Assembly (NCBI GenBank): GCA_002482565.1
Contig: DLGG01000038.1
Span: forward strand, 1 to 64,000
Length of the DNA: 64,000 bases
Direction: 5' to 3'
Source: Solidesulfovibrio magneticus
Lineage (GTDB): Bacteria; Desulfobacterota; Desulfovibrionia; Desulfovibrionales; Desulfovibrionaceae
Below the pieces are notes generated by a model, which was given only the letters and a program-made list of their open reading frames with translations, searched no databases and was not told where the DNA came from. Position numbers and translations under genes: made by a program. Each line of letters starts with the position of its first letter. Position 1 is the first letter of the stretch. Positions 34,081 to 42,332 of the stretch are shown in pieces.

Positions 34081-34868
34081 TAGAGACTCCTTTGCCGGTC
34101 CTGGGACCGGCTTTTCTTTCGGGGCGAAAGCACGAGCAGGTTGGCGTCGTCGGTGATGACGCCAAGCATGACGGCGCAGACCAGATGATTGAGCGTCACC
34201 TCGTAGTATTGGCTGCGGCTGATGGGATTGGGCAGAAGCGGATCGGCGATATGGGTGACGCGGGCCGAGGCGTCGTAGCCGTTTATCACCACGAAATGTC
34301 CCGAGGGCTTGCCGCGCAGGTCGTCGAACACGGTCTTGCCGGCCACGTCGCGCTCACGCGGGGTGCGGTAGAGGTAGGTGGCCGACAAGCCGGCCAGGAT
34401 GGGCCGGCCGCGTTTCAGGATATCGCGGATGAGCGGAGCGGTCAGGTCCTCGAAACGGATCTGGCCGCCCAGGCGCAGGAACTCCAGATAGGCGGCCGAG
34501 GCCTGATGCAGGCGGCGGCCGGTCTTGACGGCCAGCTGTTCGGTCAGCTTGGCGGCCAGATCGACGCCCGGAGCGAACCAGGTGACGTCGAAGACCGAAA
34601 GATCGAAGGTGTAGAGCTTGGCCTTGTAGCCCCGGCGCAGGGCATGGCAGCCGAGATAGGCCCCCAGCGTCCCGCCGCCGGGCAGGGTGGGCGTGTGGGC
34701 GATGACGTCTTCCAGGGGAAGCTGGTCGCCGTAGTAGCCGTAGACGGCGTGCAGGCAGGTTGGCCCGCAGGTGGCGTCGTCGGGCTGGGGCAGGATGGAC
34801 AGGGCCAGGGTTTGCGGTTCCACGAGACGGGAAACTATCACGGTCGAAAGGACGTGACCATGACGCAT
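34080..34868 (-). CDS. C39-like cysteine peptidase family protein
   Basis: About 262 residues, start uncertain: ATG at 34868 has no good ribosome site and a GTG 10 codons inside is possible. ATCGPTCLHAVYGYYG gives the catalytic Cys preceded by Gln-Pro, GHFVVINGYD the His and ADPL the Asp, the papain-like order of peptidase C39. C39 proteins usually remove leader peptides at a Gly-Gly site, but here there is no ABC transporter domain and no membrane segment. It is the first of four genes and is followed by the ATP-grasp gene with a one-base overlap. It lies 66 bases after fliM on the same strand. Confidence 0.75.
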   Translation of the reverse strand: MRHGHVLSTVIVSRLVEPQTLALSILPQPDDATCGPTCLHAVYGYYGDQLPLEDVIAHTPTLPGGGTLGAYLGCHALRRGYKAKLYTFDLSVFDVTWFAPGVDLAAKLTEQLAVKTGRRLHQASAAYLEFLRLGGQIRFEDLTAPLIRDILKRGRPILAGLSATYLYRTPRERDVAGKTVFDDLRGKPSGHFVVINGYDASARVTHIADPLLPNPISRSQYYEVTLNHLVCAVMLGVITDDANLLVLSPRKKSRSQDRQRSL

Positions 34869-34934
34869 TTGCAAGATTTGTGAAAAATTGAACTATTGGA
34901 AGTGGTTGTCGACGCTCAAAAAAGCGCGGCCGGG

Positions 34935-35915
34935 CTATTCCAGCCGAATCTCTTCTTCCTTGACGATCTGGAAGGCCTTGTTGGACTTGACCAGGCCCGG
35001 AATGCCTTGGAACTTGCGCACCCCCTGGATCTCGGCTTCGAGCAGTTCGTCCACGTCGTTTTCGAGCATGAGGATGTCCCCGGGCTTGAGGGACAACAGC
35101 TGGCGGCCGGTGATCTGGGAGCGGCCAAAACGCACCAGCAGTTCCACGGGCGTTTCCATGAGCCGTTCCTTGAACCGGGCGATCCAGGCATGGTCCACTT
35201 CCAGGCGTTCGGTCTGGAACGAGGCGTAGAGCTTGGAGCGGATGGGCTCGATGGTGGCGTAGGGCAGGCAGACGATGAGCGAGCCGATGGCGTTTTCGAG
35301 TTCGACCTCGAAGGTCACGACGACCACGACGTCGCTTGGCGGCACGATGGCCGCGAACTGGGGATTGACCTCGCTGCGCACGAGCTCGATGTGAACCTCG
35401 TGAACAGGCTGCCAGGATTCCTCCATGTTCTCCAGCGCTATGCGCACCACGCGGTTGATGATGGCCTGCTCGATGGGCGTGAAATCGCGGCCCTCGATCT
35501 TGGGCTGGGAGCCGGCTCCGCCGAAAAAGCTCTCCACCATGGCGAAAACCAGCCTGGAGTCGACGACGAGGATGGCGTTGCCGCGCAGCGGATCGAGCTT
35601 GAAGATGTTGATGGAGGTGGGGACGGGCAGGGAGCGCATGAAATCCCCGAACTTGGACATGTCGATGGAAATGGGGTTGACGTCGGCGCGCTTGCGCATG
35701 GCGTTGGCCATGGCGTTGGAGGCCAGACGGGCGAAGCGGTCGTTGATGATTTCCAGAACCGGCATGCGCCCGCGGATGATGCGGTCCTGATTGGACAGGT
35801 CGAAGACCACGACCCCGGAGTCGTCCTCCAGAATGTCGTTTTCCGCTTCGATCTCGCCGCCGGATAACCCCCGAAGCAGCGCATCGACTTCGTCCTGATC
35901 GAGAATTTTGCTCAT
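34935..35915 (-). CDS. fliM: Flagellar motor switch protein FliM
   Basis: A 326-residue protein. It begins MSKILDQDEVDALLRGLSGG, the short CheY-P-binding segment followed by the linker, then the CheC-like middle domain and a C-terminal SpoA domain (about 245-320: VELLVRFGRSQITGRQLLSL, DILML). FliM forms the middle of the C-ring, binds phosphorylated CheY and controls rotation sense. No other flagellar gene is in the window, so it is a stand-alone fliM. The next gene downstream on the same strand is the C39-like gene. Confidence 0.95.
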   Translation of the reverse strand: MSKILDQDEVDALLRGLSGGEIEAENDILEDDSGVVVFDLSNQDRIIRGRMPVLEIINDRFARLASNAMANAMRKRADVNPISIDMSKFGDFMRSLPVPTSINIFKLDPLRGNAILVVDSRLVFAMVESFFGGAGSQPKIEGRDFTPIEQAIINRVVRIALENMEESWQPVHEVHIELVRSEVNPQFAAIVPPSDVVVVVTFEVELENAIGSLIVCLPYATIEPIRSKLYASFQTERLEVDHAWIARFKERLMETPVELLVRFGRSQITGRQLLSLKPGDILMLENDVDELLEAEIQGVRKFQGIPGLVKSNKAFQIVKEEEIRLE

Positions 35916-35984
35916 GCCCGCACCTTTCGGCCGTTTATCGGACCACTATAGGGCTATCGGCGCGAAATGAAAAGGGAGGCGTGC

Positions 35985-36019
35985 AAACGAAAACCGGCCG
36001 CCCGAGGTGGGGCGGCCGG
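35985..36019 (-). terminator. Intrinsic terminator downstream of the outer-membrane protein gene
   Basis: Stem CCGGCCGCCC / GGGCGGCCGG with a 6-base loop; on the minus strand TTTTCGTTTG follows. It lies 70 bases before fliM and probably ends transcripts coming from the barrel-protein gene. Confidence 0.7.
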
Positions 36020-36089
36020 ATCCTTCCTCCGGGGCGTCCCCGGTCAAAAACGGGCGTGGCGAACGCCCGGGGTTGGCTAGTTTCGCGTC

Positions 36090-36119
36090 CCTTAAAAAAT
36101 ACGATAGTATTTTTTAAGG
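36090..36119. repeat. 30-base perfect AT-rich palindrome
   Basis: Arms CCTTAAAAAATAC and GTATTTTTTAAGG (13 bases, no mismatch) around GATA. It is in the gap after the outer-membrane protein gene. Its composition (8 of 30 bases G or C) stands out from the flanks. Confidence 0.85.
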
Positions 36120-36181
36120 AAAATACATGGTTTTAGTCTGTTTTCCACGAAATGCCCTCTGTGCTTTTCGTGGACGCCACA

Positions 36182-36763
36182 CTAGAAGCTGACGTTGAGG
36201 CCCAGGGTGCCGCCGAAGGCGTTGATGCCCTGGTTGTTGAACTGGCCGATGTGAAGGTACTTGACCGATCCCTTGAGGCTCAGTTGCTGGGTCAGGGAAT
36301 AGGTCGCGCCGATTTCGCCGTTCTCGGTCAGGTTGTTCTCGAAACCGTTGTACGGAGTCTTGGCGTCGGCCCACATGCCGCCGAAGCCCGCGCCGGCAAA
36401 GACCGAGGCCTGGGTGGTGGCCACGAAATGCCAGCGGACGTTGAAGTTGGCGCCGATGCCGTTGGCCGGGTCGGACTTGCTGCCGTAGCCAAGGGCGGTC
36501 TCGAAGCGCTTGGTCTGGTCCATGTAGACGCCCATGCCTTCGGCTTCCACGGCGAAGTTGTCGAAGACGTAGTAGTTGAGCGCGCCGCCGTAGGTCATGA
36601 TGGTGTTGACCCGGGGATTGGTGGTCCCGTAGGCGCTGAACCGGGGTTCGAAGTTGAAGCTTCCGGCCGAGAAGTTCTGGGCCATGACCCAGCCGGCCGT
36701 GGCGGCCAGGGTCAGGCAGACGGCGGCGAGAACGAGCATCAGTTTTTTCAGCAAAGCATCCAT
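36182..36763 (-). CDS. Small outer-membrane beta-barrel protein
   Basis: A 193-residue protein; start at MDALLKKLML, with AGGGAGAAGG before the ATG. A signal peptide ends near WVMAQNF. The mature part has alternating strands rich in Gly and aromatic residues (FEPRFSAYGTTNPRVNTIMT, YYVFDNFAVEAEGMGVYM, ASVFAGAGFGGMWADAK) and ends in LNVSF with the terminal Phe that BAM recognises, as in eight-stranded OmpA/OmpW/PagL-like barrels. A single His (VRWHFVATTQ) is not placed as in PagL, so lipid A deacylase activity is not supported. It has its own promoter and terminator. Confidence 0.75.
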   Translation of the reverse strand: MDALLKKLMLVLAAVCLTLAATAGWVMAQNFSAGSFNFEPRFSAYGTTNPRVNTIMTYGGALNYYVFDNFAVEAEGMGVYMDQTKRFETALGYGSKSDPANGIGANFNVRWHFVATTQASVFAGAGFGGMWADAKTPYNGFENNLTENGEIGATYSLTQQLSLKGSVKYLHIGQFNNQGINAFGGTLGLNVSF

Positions 36764-36837
36764 AGCCTTCTCCCTGTAGGGCGGATTGATTGACACGAGG
36801 TGGGTATCAATTGTCATGCCAATTATTATTTTTTATG

Positions 36838-36866
36838 ATTATCTAATAAATACAGGATAATATCAA
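36838..36866 (-). promoter_or_regulatory. Sigma-70 promoter of the outer-membrane protein gene
   Basis: On the minus strand TTGATA (5/6), a 17-base spacer and GATAAT (5/6), in an AT-rich pocket about 75 bases upstream of the ATG. It is the best sigma-70 match I found in the window. Confidence 0.75.
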
Positions 36867-37174
36867 AATTAACCGATTGAGACGAAAACAGGTCGATGCC
36901 CCTGCCGTTTGGATTTCTCAAAAAATGAAACAAGTGCGGCGCGTTGACGCGCCATCGCGGACAGCTTGTCTGGGCTTGGCCGGACGCTTTTCTTACCAAA
37001 ACAACAGGTTTCATATGGCGGCCGTTCGCCGTGTCCGGCGGGCTCAGGGGAAAAGCTCCGGGGCCACGCAGCGCCTTGTCGAAATGCCCTCGGATCCGAC
37101 TGGTATTTCGTTGGAACGGTCAGTATCGAGTCTCATTAGGGAGAACGCCCGGAAAAGTGCTGGGCCGGGCAAGG
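36867..37174. other. Intergenic stretch between divergent genes, no gene seen
   Basis: About 300 bases between the promoter of the barrel-protein gene and the methyltransferase start. Composition returns to GC-rich. I see no gene; the frame of the methyltransferase is open here but the translation shows no fold signature. Confidence 0.5.
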
Positions 37175-37822
37175 ATGTTTGGCTACAACGTCATCATGTA
37201 TTGGGAAACCGCCGCCGCCGTGCCGTCTTCGTTGGAACTTGTCCCGGAAGTGCGGGCGCGCATTGGCCCGCGCGACCATATCATTGATTTGGGTTGCGGC
37301 CCGGGACGGACCCTGGATGGACTGCGCCGGGGCGGGCTCGGGGCGTCCCATGTCGGGGCCGACTGCAATCCGCCGAGTCTGGCCCTGGCCGCCGGGCTTG
37401 GGCTGGCCGTGGTCCGGGCGGATCTTGCCGCCTTGCCCTTTGCTGACGCTTCCTTTGAGGTAGCCGTGCTCCAGGCGGTCATGACCACGCTGCCGAGTCC
37501 GGCCGCCCGGCTGGCCGTGCTGGCCGAAGCCCGGCGAGTGGTCAAGGGCCTGCTGTGTCTGGGCGATTTCCTGCGCAATCCCGATCTGCCGTATTACCGC
37601 GCACGCTACGAGGCCGGTCTGGCCGAAACCGGCGAGGCCGGAAGCTTTCTGGTGCGCGAGGGGGGAGTCGTGCTGTATCAGGCCCACCATTTCACGTTTG
37701 AAGAGCTTGAGGCGCTCTTGTCGCAAGCGGGCTTTGGGGTGGTTCAGGCCGCCTTTCCACGGGTTAAAACCCGCAGCGGCAACATCGTGGCCGGCGTGTC
37801 GTTGGCGGCAAAGGCGCTTTGA
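37175..37822 (+). CDS. Class I SAM-dependent methyltransferase
   Basis: About 215 residues from the ATG of MFGYNVIMYWETAAAV; a second ATG 7 codons inside and a GTG 6 codons upstream are alternatives, none with a strong ribosome site. Motif I is IIDLGCGPGRTLDGL, motif II GADCNP, motif III ADLAALPFADASFEVAVLQA, then VLAEARRVVKGLLCLGDFLR. This is the Methyltransf_11-like small-molecule group. No neighbour reveals the substrate; proA follows 57 bases later and could share the transcript. Confidence 0.78.
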   Translation: MFGYNVIMYWETAAAVPSSLELVPEVRARIGPRDHIIDLGCGPGRTLDGLRRGGLGASHVGADCNPPSLALAAGLGLAVVRADLAALPFADASFEVAVLQAVMTTLPSPAARLAVLAEARRVVKGLLCLGDFLRNPDLPYYRARYEAGLAETGEAGSFLVREGGVVLYQAHHFTFEELEALLSQAGFGVVQAAFPRVKTRSGNIVAGVSLAAKAL

Positions 37823-37879
37823 CTTTCCGGGTCCAAGGGGCTATCAGCCAACTTTTCGCGCCCTATCCTGGAGGTTCTC

Positions 37880-39139
37880 ATGAGCGTTGCCGCCGACATG
37901 GAAGTCATGGCCCGAAAGGCCAAGGAAGCGTCCCGGGCCATGGCCGCCGCTTCCGGCGCGGCCAAGGACGCCTTTTTGGCCAGGCTGGCCGAGCTGCTGG
38001 AAACCCGCCGCGAAGGCGTGCTGGCCGCCAACGCCGCCGACCTTGACAAGGCGCGCGCCGCCGGCATGGACGCGCCGCGTCTGGACCGCCTGACGCTGAC
38101 CCCGGCGGTCATGGACGGCATGGCCAAGGCCTGCCGCGAGATCATTGCCCTGCCCGACCCGGTGGGAGCCGTCGAGTCCATGCGGCCCCGGCCAAACGGC
38201 CTGCTCGTCGGGCGCATGCGCGTGCCCTTGGGCGTTATCTGCATGATCTACGAATCCCGGCCCAACGTCACCATCGACGCCGCCATCCTGTGCCTCAAGG
38301 CCGGCAACGCCGTCATTTTAAAGGGCGGTTCCGAAGCCCTGGCCTCCAACCTGGCCCTGGCCGGCCTGTTGCGCGAGGCCCTGGAGGCCTCGGGCCTGCC
38401 GGCCGACGCCGCCCAGCTCGTGCCCACGGCCGACCGGGCCGCCGTGGCCGCCCTGTGCAAGCTCGATGAACTCATCGATGTCATGATCCCGCGCGGCGGG
38501 GAAGGGCTCATTCGGGCCGTGGTCTCCCAGGCTACCATGCCCGTGCTCAAGCATTACAAGGGCGTGTGCCACGCCTATGTCGACAGCGGGGCCGACGAGG
38601 CCCGGGCCGAGACCATCGTGGTCAACGCCAAGGCCCAGCGTCCCGGGGTGTGCAACGCCCTGGAGTGCCTGCTCGTTCACGCCGCCGCCGCGCCGAGCTT
38701 TTTGCCCCGCGTCGGGGCTGCCTTGCGCCGGGCCGGCGTGACCATGCGGGCCTGCCCGCGCTCCCTGCCGCTTCTGGGCGAAGGGGCTGTGCCGGCCGCG
38801 CCCGAGGACTTCGGCCACGAGTTCCATGATCTCATTTTGGCCGTCAAGGTCGTCGATTCCCTGGACGAGGCGCTCACCCACATCCACCGCTACGGTTCCG
38901 GACACACCGAGGTCATCCTCACCGAGAACCACGATCGGGCCATGGATTTCCTGCGCCGGGCCGACGCCTCCATGGTCGGCGTCAACTGCTCCACGCGCTT
39001 CAACGACGGCGGCGAACTCGGCCTTGGCGCGGAGATCGGCATCTCCACCTCCAAGCTCCATTCCTACGGTCCCATGGGGCTGGTGGAACTGACCAGCGCC
39101 AAGTTCGTGGTGCTCGGCCAGGGGCAGGTGCGGGGCTAG
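37880..39139 (+). CDS. proA: Gamma-glutamyl phosphate reductase
   Basis: A 419-residue protein of normal length. It has VICMIYESRPNVTIDAAILC, AVILKGGSEALASNLAL, the catalytic Cys in QRPGVCNALECLLVH, and HEFHDLILAVKVVDS near the end. It reduces gamma-glutamyl phosphate to glutamate-5-semialdehyde with NADPH for proline synthesis. CTGGAGG is well placed before the ATG. proB is not adjacent; nadD follows after 9 bases and is probably co-transcribed. Confidence 0.96.
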   Translation: MSVAADMEVMARKAKEASRAMAAASGAAKDAFLARLAELLETRREGVLAANAADLDKARAAGMDAPRLDRLTLTPAVMDGMAKACREIIALPDPVGAVESMRPRPNGLLVGRMRVPLGVICMIYESRPNVTIDAAILCLKAGNAVILKGGSEALASNLALAGLLREALEASGLPADAAQLVPTADRAAVAALCKLDELIDVMIPRGGEGLIRAVVSQATMPVLKHYKGVCHAYVDSGADEARAETIVVNAKAQRPGVCNALECLLVHAAAAPSFLPRVGAALRRAGVTMRACPRSLPLLGEGAVPAAPEDFGHEFHDLILAVKVVDSLDEALTHIHRYGSGHTEVILTENHDRAMDFLRRADASMVGVNCSTRFNDGGELGLGAEIGISTSKLHSYGPMGLVELTSAKFVVLGQGQVRG

Positions 39140-39148
39140 CGAAACGGC

Positions 39149-39832
39149 ATGTCCGGGGCCAGAATCGGCATTTTCGGCGGGACGTTCAATCCCGTCCACG
39201 TCGCCCATGTGCGGGCCGCCATCGAGGTGGCCGAGGCCTTGGGGCTTTGCGCCGTGGAATTCATCCCTTCGGCCCGGCCGCCCCACAAGCTCGGCGGCAA
39301 GCTGCTGGATTTCGAGCTGCGCGCCGCCTTGTGCCGGGCCGCTATTGCCGGCATCCCCGGCTTTTCCGTCAATCTCATGGAAGCCGACCGGCCCGGGCCG
39401 TCCTACACCCGCGACACCTTGGCCGAGTTGGCCGCTTCGCGACCGGGGCAGGACTTTTGCTTCATCCTCGGCCTGGGCGACCTGCTCTGCCTGCCTTCCT
39501 GGAGAGAAGGCCTGGGGCTGGGCCGGCTGGCCGATCTGGCCGTCCATTCCCGGGAAGGGCAGGGGATCGAGGCTTTTACGGCATTTCTGACCACCCATGC
39601 CCGGGACATGGGGGCCGCGCCCACGGCCGATCCGGCCGTCTGGACGCTGCCCGGCGGCCACGCCGCCCGCTTTGTGCCTATCACCCGGCTCGACGTCAGC
39701 GCCTCGGACATCCGGGCCCGCTGGCGATCCGGTCGTCGCATCGACGGGCTGGTGTGCCAGGCCGTCTTGTCCCAACTTCTCACCAACGCCGAAACGCTGC
39801 GGGCCGCCTGGGGCCGCGCCGTATCGGCCTGA
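39149..39832 (+). CDS. nadD: Nicotinate-nucleotide adenylyltransferase
   Basis: A 227-residue protein. The nucleotidyltransferase signature is IGIFGGTFNPVHVAHV with the H-x-x-H, followed by FIPSARPPHK and, near the end, ITRLDVSASDIRARWRSGRR, a variant of the ISxTxIR motif. It adenylates nicotinate mononucleotide in NAD synthesis. It lies directly after proA. The start at ATG follows a weak ribosome site (GCGAAACGG), consistent with coupling to proA. Confidence 0.92.
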   Translation: MSGARIGIFGGTFNPVHVAHVRAAIEVAEALGLCAVEFIPSARPPHKLGGKLLDFELRAALCRAAIAGIPGFSVNLMEADRPGPSYTRDTLAELAASRPGQDFCFILGLGDLLCLPSWREGLGLGRLADLAVHSREGQGIEAFTAFLTTHARDMGAAPTADPAVWTLPGGHAARFVPITRLDVSASDIRARWRSGRRIDGLVCQAVLSQLLTNAETLRAAWGRAVSA

Positions 39833-39848
39833 CGTACGGACGCACGCC

Positions 39849-41057
39849 TTGCAAAGCCGATCTTCATTTTTTTGCCGCGTTATCGCCTGTCTGGCCTCGT
39901 GCCTGTTTGTGACCATGCTGGTCCTGCCGACCGCCGACCGGTATCTCGCCTTCGCGCCCAAGGGGACCATCGCCGAGACCGATACCGCGCCCTTGCCGTC
40001 GGTCAGCGCCGATCCGGCCACCTGGGGCCGCTGGTTCAATGCCCTGCGCCGGGGCTATCTCGACCGTCGCTACAACCTGCGCGGCCTGCTCATCAGCTGG
40101 AACAGCTACATGGACACCTTTGTCCTGGCGTCCACCACGCCGTCCTCAAAGGTCATGGCCGGCAAGGAGCATTGGCTGTTTCTGGCCCAGGACGGGGCGT
40201 TTCGCAACGTCATCGAGGACGCTCGCTCCCCCGAGGACCTGCCGGCCGCCTCGGTGGACCTGCTGGCCACCGAACTGGAGCATCGCCGCCAGTGGCTGGA
40301 AGAACGCGGCATCCGCTATCTGGTGATCCTGGCCCCCAACAAGAATTCCGTCTATCCCGAGATGTTGCCCGAGGCCTTGCGTCCGGTGCGGCCCAAAAGC
40401 CACCGCGAACAGTTCGTGGAAGCCGTGCGGGCCAAGGGGCATGTCGAGATCATCGACGTCACGTCGGCTTTGCTTGAAGAAAAAAAACAGCATAATGTCT
40501 TTTACATGACCGACAGCCACTGGAACGCTTTTGGTGCTTACGCGGCCTACCGGCAGATCATGGGGCCCATTGTCCGGGATTTTCCGGCGGTCAAACCCTT
40601 GCCGCGCGAGCAGTTCCGGGTGGAGCAGTACGCCTGGATGGCCGGCGACCTGGCCTTCATGATGGGGCTGTCCGATTACTTGAAGGAAGACCGGGTGCTG
40701 CTTTTCAACAAGGAATGGTACAAAGCCCGAGGCGTGTCCTACGACGGTCCGACCGATCCGCACTATTTCGAAGTGCCGCAGTATTCCTTTACCGGCAACG
40801 CCAAGCTGCCCACGGCCGTCATCTTTCACGATTCGTTCTGGTGGGAACTGCTGCCCTTTATGGCCGAGTCCTTCAGCAAGGCGCTGTATGTCTGGCTCAA
40901 GCCCCAGTCCGAGATGGAGTTGCGCTTTTTCGACAAGGCGCTCATAGAGCGCGAGAAACCGGACATGGTCATCGAGGAATTCACGGAACGCTACATCATT
41001 CCGCCGCTCAAGGGCGGGTTTCGGATCAAAAACGACACGGCTGCCGCCAAGGAATAA
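39849..41057 (+). CDS. AlgX/AlgJ-like SGNH-fold polysaccharide O-acetyltransferase
   Basis: About 402 residues from a TTG start; upstream ribosome site is weak, so the start may shift by a few codons. An N-terminal uncleaved signal or anchor is seen (CRVIACLASCLFVTMLVL). The catalytic layout is TDSHWNAFGAYAAYRQIM with the Asp-x-His pair and IFHDSFW with the nucleophile Ser, as in AlgJ/AlgX of alginate and PatB-like systems. It would act in the periplasm, moving acetyl groups onto a polysaccharide. Such proteins normally work with an MBOAT acyl-transporter; none is encoded near by. It follows nadD after 16 bases. Confidence 0.8.
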   Translation: MQSRSSFFCRVIACLASCLFVTMLVLPTADRYLAFAPKGTIAETDTAPLPSVSADPATWGRWFNALRRGYLDRRYNLRGLLISWNSYMDTFVLASTTPSSKVMAGKEHWLFLAQDGAFRNVIEDARSPEDLPAASVDLLATELEHRRQWLEERGIRYLVILAPNKNSVYPEMLPEALRPVRPKSHREQFVEAVRAKGHVEIIDVTSALLEEKKQHNVFYMTDSHWNAFGAYAAYRQIMGPIVRDFPAVKPLPREQFRVEQYAWMAGDLAFMMGLSDYLKEDRVLLFNKEWYKARGVSYDGPTDPHYFEVPQYSFTGNAKLPTAVIFHDSFWWELLPFMAESFSKALYVWLKPQSEMELRFFDKALIEREKPDMVIEEFTERYIIPPLKGGFRIKNDTAAAKE

Positions 41058-41247
41058 CGGTCCGGCGGCCTTTACACCGGCGCGTGAGTTCGTATAAGGG
41101 GTTGACGACCCAATTTGTCGCGGACAATCCGCCTGGAGTTTTGTCTTTTTCCATGGAACACGACACTTCCTCGTCATCTCCTGACGCCGATTCCGCCGAA
41201 CCCGCCAATGCCGACCCGGCCAAGCGGCTTGGGAACGGAGGCGGAGC

Positions 41248-42309
41248 ATGCTGACCCTGGCTTTGGCCGTCGGCTTGGCCGTCGTGCTGTCGGCGTTTTG
41301 CTCCATGAGCGAAGCGGCGCTGTATTCCGTGCCTTGGAGCTGGATTGAGCGGTTGCGCAAAAGCGGCCGGGCTTCGGGTGAGCTCCTTTTCACCCTGCGC
41401 AGCAACATTGAAAAACCCATCACCGCCGTCCTGACCCTCAACACCATAGCCAACACCGCCGGCGCGGCCGTGGCCGGCGCTGCGGCGGCGGCCGTGTTCG
41501 GCGCCGAAGACCTCTGGCTTTTCACCGCCGTCTTTACCGTCGTCATCCTCATTTTCGGCGAGATTCTTCCCAAAACCGTGGGCGTGGCCTATTGCCGGCC
41601 GGTTTCGGCCTTCATCGCCCGCCCCCTCAAACTTTTGATACTGGCCCTTTTGCCTATCATCTGGGCCGGCGGGTTCCTGGCGCGGCTGGTGTCCGGCCGC
41701 CGCAAGACCCCGGTATCCTCGGAAGAGGATCTGCGCGCCGTGGTGAGCCTGACCCGGCGCGAGGGGATCATAAATCCCCTGGAGGAACTCTCCATCACCA
41801 ACATCCTGTCGCTGGACCGCAAGACCGCCAGCGACGCCATGACGCCGCGCACGGTGGTCTTTTCCCTGCCGGCGGAAATGACCGTGGCCGAGACCCGGGG
41901 CCAGGGCAAGGGCGTGTGGCCCCATAGCCGCATCCCGGTCCACGCCGCCGACGATCCGGAAAACATCGTCGGCATCGTCTACCGCCGCGAGGTCCTCGAA
42001 GCCCTGGCCAACGATCAGGACGACAAGCGATTGTCCGACCTGGCCAAGCCCGTGCGCTTCGTGCTCGACACCATGACCCTGGACCGGGTGTTGGTAAAAT
42101 TCCTGGAATCGCGTATGCATCTCTTCGTGGTGCTGGACGAATACGGGGGCGTATCCGGCGTCATCACCTTGGAAGATGTCTTGGAAGAGATCTTGGGGAA
42201 GGAAATCATTGACGAAACCGACCAGGTGGCGGACATGCGCGAACTGGCCCGGACCCGACGTGAGGCGCTTTTGCGCCAGCGAGCCCGGGACGACGCGATG
42301 CCGTCCTAA
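41248..42309 (+). CDS. DUF21/CNNM-type membrane protein with CBS domains
   Basis: A 353-residue protein. The N-terminal 150 residues hold three to four membrane helices of the DUF21 type (SAFCSMSEAALYSVPWSWIE, IANTAGAAVAG, IFGEILPKTVGVAYC, where the E-I-L-P-K motif is diagnostic). A CBS pair follows (SDAMTPRTVVFSLPAEMTVA; HLFVVLDEYGGVSGVITLED). The family exports or exchanges Mg or Co. Unlike many CorC/HlyC relatives, it ends after the second CBS and lacks the C-terminal CorC_HlyC domain. The ATG follows GGAGGCGGAGC. A 33-codon open frame just upstream overlaps its start but has no good ribosome site. Confidence 0.88.
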   Translation: MLTLALAVGLAVVLSAFCSMSEAALYSVPWSWIERLRKSGRASGELLFTLRSNIEKPITAVLTLNTIANTAGAAVAGAAAAAVFGAEDLWLFTAVFTVVILIFGEILPKTVGVAYCRPVSAFIARPLKLLILALLPIIWAGGFLARLVSGRRKTPVSSEEDLRAVVSLTRREGIINPLEELSITNILSLDRKTASDAMTPRTVVFSLPAEMTVAETRGQGKGVWPHSRIPVHAADDPENIVGIVYRREVLEALANDQDDKRLSDLAKPVRFVLDTMTLDRVLVKFLESRMHLFVVLDEYGGVSGVITLEDVLEEILGKEIIDETDQVADMRELARTRREALLRQRARDDAMPS

Positions 42310-42332
42310 TCTTCAACCTATCGGGTTTTGCC

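Noticed and set aside
36182..36763. Lipid A 3-O-deacylase (PagL) for the small barrel protein
   Set aside because: Size and barrel pattern fit, but the C-terminal His-Ser pair of PagL is not found.
41154..41254. 33-codon open frame overlapping the DUF21/CBS gene start
   Set aside because: Ribosome-site spacing is too long and the sequence is low-complexity Asp/Ser/Pro; could be a leader peptide but nothing supports translation.
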